Under the pieces are notes generated by a model. It searched no databases. It saw only the letters and a program-made list of their open reading frames with translations, and was not told the origin of the DNA. DNA of 64,000 nt from Lineus longissimus. Taxonomy: Eukaryota > Nemertea > Pilidiophora > Heteronemertea > Lineidae. Made by a program: the position numbers and the translations under genes. This document shows, piece after piece, positions 60,601 through 64,000 of the stretch (position 1 is the stretch's first letter; each line of letters opens with the position of its first letter). Location of the stretch: the NCBI RefSeq assembly GCF_910592395.1, contig NC_088324.1, positions 15,464,953-15,528,952 on the forward strand, written 5' to 3'.

Positions 60601-63513
60601 TGAACGGATCCTTCTTGAGGCCATTTTTACAATCAAGAGCACATTTGACAACCGGGCATGCGACGTCAGGGAGATATTTACAGTTACAAGAATCACAACC
60701 GGCACTATCTTTGAACGAGCCATCAGGGCATGGCGGGCAGTCAGGTGCAGGACATGGAGGTGCATCCGCAGCCCGTGTGCACTCGCAGGTGTCGCAACCA
60801 TGATTATCCTTTAAACTTCCCTCCAAACATGGCCCATCCCAGCAGTCAAGTCTCGGACATGCGCACTCACACGTGTAACAACCAAGCTCGTTCCTAACGC
60901 GGCCATCTGGGCCACAATCATTCTTGCAGACAACATCAGGACAACTCGTATTACCGCCAGAGGAGCAGTTACAGACACTACAACCATTCTCATTCTGCAT
61001 GTAACCATTAATACATCGAAGAGTACAGTTCGCAAGAGTATTGCACACAACCATTGGATTATCTTTACATCGACAGGAATCGCAACCATAGATGTCTTTG
61101 TACGATCCAAATGCACATGGTGGACAAGCTAACTCCGCGCAAGGCGTGGCAATGGCATTGGCTGGCCTCCTACATTCGCATGTCTCGCATCCATCGTTGT
61201 CTGGTACTGAGCCGTACAAGCAAGGGGCAAATCCGCAATTTAGATCCGGGCAGCTGCCACCACTTCCACTTCCACTTCCAGCTTCTGAAAATAGAATTCA
61301 GAAATTTGTTGGCCATAATTGCAGAAGTTGCATTGTTATTAGAATCACTGATGTGGTTGACATCGCACTGTGGTACAGTGGCACAGCACCAAACAAAAAC
61401 TGTGAATACATCGACAGCGTGAAGGAAAGACTGAGTAAATATTAAAGGAAGTAAGCTACTGCATGCTAGTGGCGTGAAAAAAAGATGTCTAAAGAGAACA
61501 TGCAGGAGTTGCTGAGAAAGAGGCAATATTCGGTGTTGCCGAGGAGCGGAAGTGGCTTAGAGCAGAGGAACGCCATCTTGGTTCGAATCCAAATTCACGG
61601 ACAGAACTCGAATTGACACGTCTTTTCCTTTTCTGGGTAAGTTATTGACAACAAGTCCTCCAATTATTACATGTACCTGATCGTGGAGGTTTCCCAGTTA
61701 TGTTCATTACTTGTTTCCCTGGGCCACTGCTTGTTATCATCGTGATGGACCCGGTGCTCGTGGAAGTTGTTGCTTCTATTGTAGTTGATGTCCTCGGTGC
61801 TGGGATGGTAGTCGTGGAAGTTGTTGGTTCTGGTGTTGCTGTTGTGGTGGTGGTGCTTGTTGAAGTAGTTGGTTCTGTCGTTGTTGTTGTGGTCGGGGTG
61901 GTTGTGGAAGTAGTTGGTTTTGTCGTTGTGCTTGGAGTCAACGTTGTTGGAGTGGTCGTCATCGTAGTAGTGCTGGTTGAAAGGGGTGGTGGAGGCTTTT
62001 TAGAATCTGGAAATGCCACACGCCAAAGCCAGCTGAAATCATCATCATCGTCACTTCGTAATCTTGGCGGCATTGGGTGCTTTATTTCCTCACTTTCCTC
62101 ACTATGGTCTTCCGCAATCGACGAACTAAACCAGCTGAATAAATCTCCACTGGCTTTGGGCGCCGCGGGCTTCTCTTCTTTGCTCTCCTCTTTCTGTCTC
62201 AGCTGATTGTACCAACCGAAAGGCCCGTCTGCTTTCTTGCCAGGTGAAGGAGAAATGTCTTTTACACTGTCACTACTCCATTCGTATGGCTCAGGTAAAC
62301 CAGATAGTTGTGACATTGGCGTAGGGGGTCCATCTTTGCTACTTTTTTCCTGCTCGCGTGTTTGCTGGTACCCACTGAATACCTCTTTCGATTCCGTGGG
62401 TTGAGGAGCAGAACTGTCTTCAAGAGGTTCACTTTCGTCACTGCCTTTCCCTTGTTCTTTCCAAAAGGACGAAGCAACAGGTCCCGTCATCACAGCAGCC
62501 AATGGCACACCCAAAAGCCTCTTCCTCGGTTTGCATGTACATTTCGGGCACCCTCGGCCAGGTCGGGAATAGCCATAATTGCAAAATACTCTACAGGTGG
62601 TTACGCATGCAGTTTCTGAAATTTAGGGGACATGCTGTTAGACACGCAAGTAGGTTTTGGCTTCAAGCTTAATTTCCTCACTCCTGTTGCTAGCTGTTCG
62701 CGGCTAACAGCAAATCAGGCAGGATTTGCACCTACAACTAGTCGGGGATCATGAGGAGATGCCGACAAAGGACTTCTCTTTTAAGAAACCCTGCGCATGT
62801 CTAGAACCACTCTTTGGAGCGGGTTCTCGTCTAGTGTGTAGAAACGTGAACATATATAGTGTTCTAGGGATGAAAGAGGAAGTACCATGCTGCATGCGAT
62901 ATCTAAGTGTAATGCATATTTTAGCGATCAGCTTGCATGTATTTGTTGATTTACACACCTTCTGATGCTATTTGTTCGGGACGAAAAGAGATGAGGTCAT
63001 CTTCAGTCATTGCATCTAAACCAGCCTGAAATGAAGATGGCGAAGCTTTAAATCACTAACAACTGCACAAGATGGACATTTGCCAAATCTAGCACTTCTC
63101 AAGTTGAACGATCTCGATCAAGAGACGGTTATCAATCAAGACAGGCATCCACAAAACAAGTTTCAAGGTACTGTTACACGATCATTGCCGCAGTTGAACG
63201 CCACGTCGAGCTTTTCCTTTTAACTTGTGCGTGTGCTAATCCTCCTCTGGCGGCAACTCACAAACCAACCACACACTAAGTCACATCGTCTGATGGGCAA
63301 ACCCTTTTAAAGTGACAATGATGGCACAATCAACTCGAATTTCGTGTTATGGGTGAACGTGAAGTGACACTGTTAGCTCATTCAACTCCTTTTTCTTCTT
63401 CTTGAAGCACTACAGTTTCAGATTATAGTTGTATGGATATGAAGTCAACAGTACACTTACCCTAAGTTGAGTAGCCCAGTCATGAGCGGCCAAGTCTGCA
63501 GCACGTTCAATAT
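57692..63513 (-). CDS. Giant antistasin-like secreted protein (3' part)
   Basis: Four minus-strand exons join in phase, giving the last 1,550 residues: 63461-63513, 62959-63025, 61677-62615 and 57692-61284. The 5' end, with any signal peptide, is beyond the right edge. Domains in order: a short charged leader (ERAADLAAHDWATQLR), one antistasin module (CVTTCRVFCNYGYSRPGRGC), an acidic Ser/Pro stretch, a Thr-rich mucin-like stalk (about 61710-61965), a Gly-Ser linker, 32 antistasin modules, and an acidic tail ending TDEEEP. Modules are 25-30 residues of the form C…C..G…D..GC.TC.C, the Pfam antistasin pattern. Antistasins are extracellular serine-protease inhibitors first known from leeches and Hydra; whether these modules inhibit, or are structural, cannot be told. 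Modules occur in a four-type order that repeats. The last exon is a single intronless 3.6-kb block. Confidence 0.92.
61555..61612 (+). repeat. tRNA-like fragment in the antistasin-gene intron
   Basis: AGTGGCTTAGAGC followed by CTTGGTTCGAATCCAAATTC matches a pol III A-box/B-box pair (GGTTCGAATCC is a perfect B box). The sequence between is too short for a full tRNA, so it is probably a SINE head. Confidence 0.4.
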
Positions 63514-63579
63514 CTGCGAAACGGAGCAGAGGAAATCACTTGACAGATAAACAATACGGTAGGGCTATCAGCAAGATAT

Positions 63580-63640
63580 GCAAGGGGGGATCAAACCCTG
63601 GCCTCCATGATGAAAGCCACAAGTCCTAATCAATGTAGAT
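63580..63640 (-). repeat. tRNA-like SINE fragment, minus strand
   Basis: On the minus strand GGCCAGGGTTTGATCCCCCC gives a B-box match preceded by a tRNA-like D-arm region. It lies just upstream of the first visible antistasin-gene exon. Confidence 0.35.
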
Positions 63641-63766
63641 TCTTGAGATTGTACTACTTGTTCTTTTATTTGGTAGAAGCACAGAAGAACCTGTCATATT
63701 GGTTACTTCTTAGTCGGTTCACGAACGTCTGGAATGATGTTTAGAGAGGCGAGAAGAAGGGTGTGT

Positions 63767-64000
63767 AGGATCTTTGCTCGAGTTGTTCATTCAAAGTTCA
63801 CACAGCGGCCGGCTGCCGACATGGAACAAGAGGGGAGTAGGATATTTGCTCGAGTTGTTCATTCAAAGTTCACACAGCGGCCGGCTGCCGACATGGAACA
63901 AGAGGGGAGTAGGATCTTTGCTCGAGTTGTTCATTCAAAGTTCACACAGCGGCCGGCTGCCGACATGGAACAAGAGGGGAGTAGGATCTTTGCTCGAGTT
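63767..64000 (+). repeat. 72-bp tandem repeat, continues past the edge
   Basis: Three full copies and the start of a fourth, with an exact 72-base period: AGGATCTTTGCTCGAGTTG recurs at 63767, 63839, 63911 and 63983. Copies are almost identical. Each holds GCGGCCGGCTGCCGACATGG. The first copy (63767) is preceded by a diverged half unit. Array length cannot be known from this window. Confidence 0.95.

Noticed and set aside
58148-60814. Plus-strand frames of 80-144 codons across the antistasin array
   Set aside because: All are antisense shadows of the cysteine-rich exon, kept open by its repeat structure.
61700-62206. 168-codon plus-strand Val-rich frame
   Set aside because: It is the complement of the Thr-rich stalk codons (ACN/GTN mirror) of the antistasin-like gene.
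34399-63640. tRNA-like stretches considered as tRNA genes
   Set aside because: Only B boxes and partial A boxes are present; acceptor stems and anticodon arms do not pair, so they are SINE-type remnants.

Overview
Organism: this is animal nuclear DNA, not bacterial. Every confident gene is split by GT-AG introns, intergenic DNA is AT-rich with many repeats, and the proteins are metazoan orthologues (IMP3, DHX9, XPR1) plus secreted EGF-like and antistasin-like proteins. The style (compact multi-exon housekeeping genes, dispersed minisatellites, poly-C/poly-G runs, frequent TAGGCCTA-like palindromes, tRNA-derived SINEs) fits a marine invertebrate bilaterian. I lean weakly to an invertebrate deuterostome or lophotrochozoan; the species cannot be fixed from sequence alone. 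Layout: 1-17.1 kb is mostly non-coding and holds two supported exons of a minus-strand secreted EGF-domain gene (signal-peptide exon near 13.9 kb, half-EGF exon near 9.7 kb) and a degenerate minisatellite. 17.1-20.5 kb (+) is a complete six-exon IMP3 gene. 21.9-24.8 kb (-) is a four-exon gene for a 779-residue acidic, repeat-bearing protein of unknown function, tail to tail with IMP3 and head to head with DHX9. 25.9-35.7 kb (+) is a complete 20-exon DHX9 RNA helicase with an extra glycine-rich region between its two dsRNA-binding domains. 36-40 kb is a repeat-dense intergenic block (68-bp minisatellite, CACCATGGTG palindromes, interrupted ~75-bp repeats, an exon-like insert, a SINE, a 706-bp inverted-repeat element). 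40.0-52.4 kb (+) is XPR1 (SPX plus EXS phosphate exporter), with two copies of a 136-138-bp MITE carrying perfect 8-bp target-site duplications, a possible internal alternative first exon, and several candidate last exons. 52.4-57.7 kb holds the XPR1 3' region, another copy of the 68-bp minisatellite in reverse orientation, and an orphan first exon at 55.75 kb. 57.7 kb to the right edge (-) is the 3' part of a very large antistasin-like secreted protein (33 modules visible) whose 5' end lies beyond the window, which closes in a 72-bp tandem repeat. Function: IMP3 (U3 snoRNP, rRNA processing), DHX9 (RNA/DNA helicase) and XPR1 (phosphate export) are housekeeping genes. YY1-like CCATTTTG/CAAAATGG elements sit just upstream of IMP3, between gene C and DHX9, and (one mismatch) upstream of XPR1. 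I see no operon-like or defence system. The most notable material is the MITE pair, the dispersed 68-bp minisatellite family, the antistasin super-repeat architecture and a possible SPX-less XPR1 isoform. Exon boundaries come from reading GT-AG sites and checking that phases join; positions may be off by a base or two.
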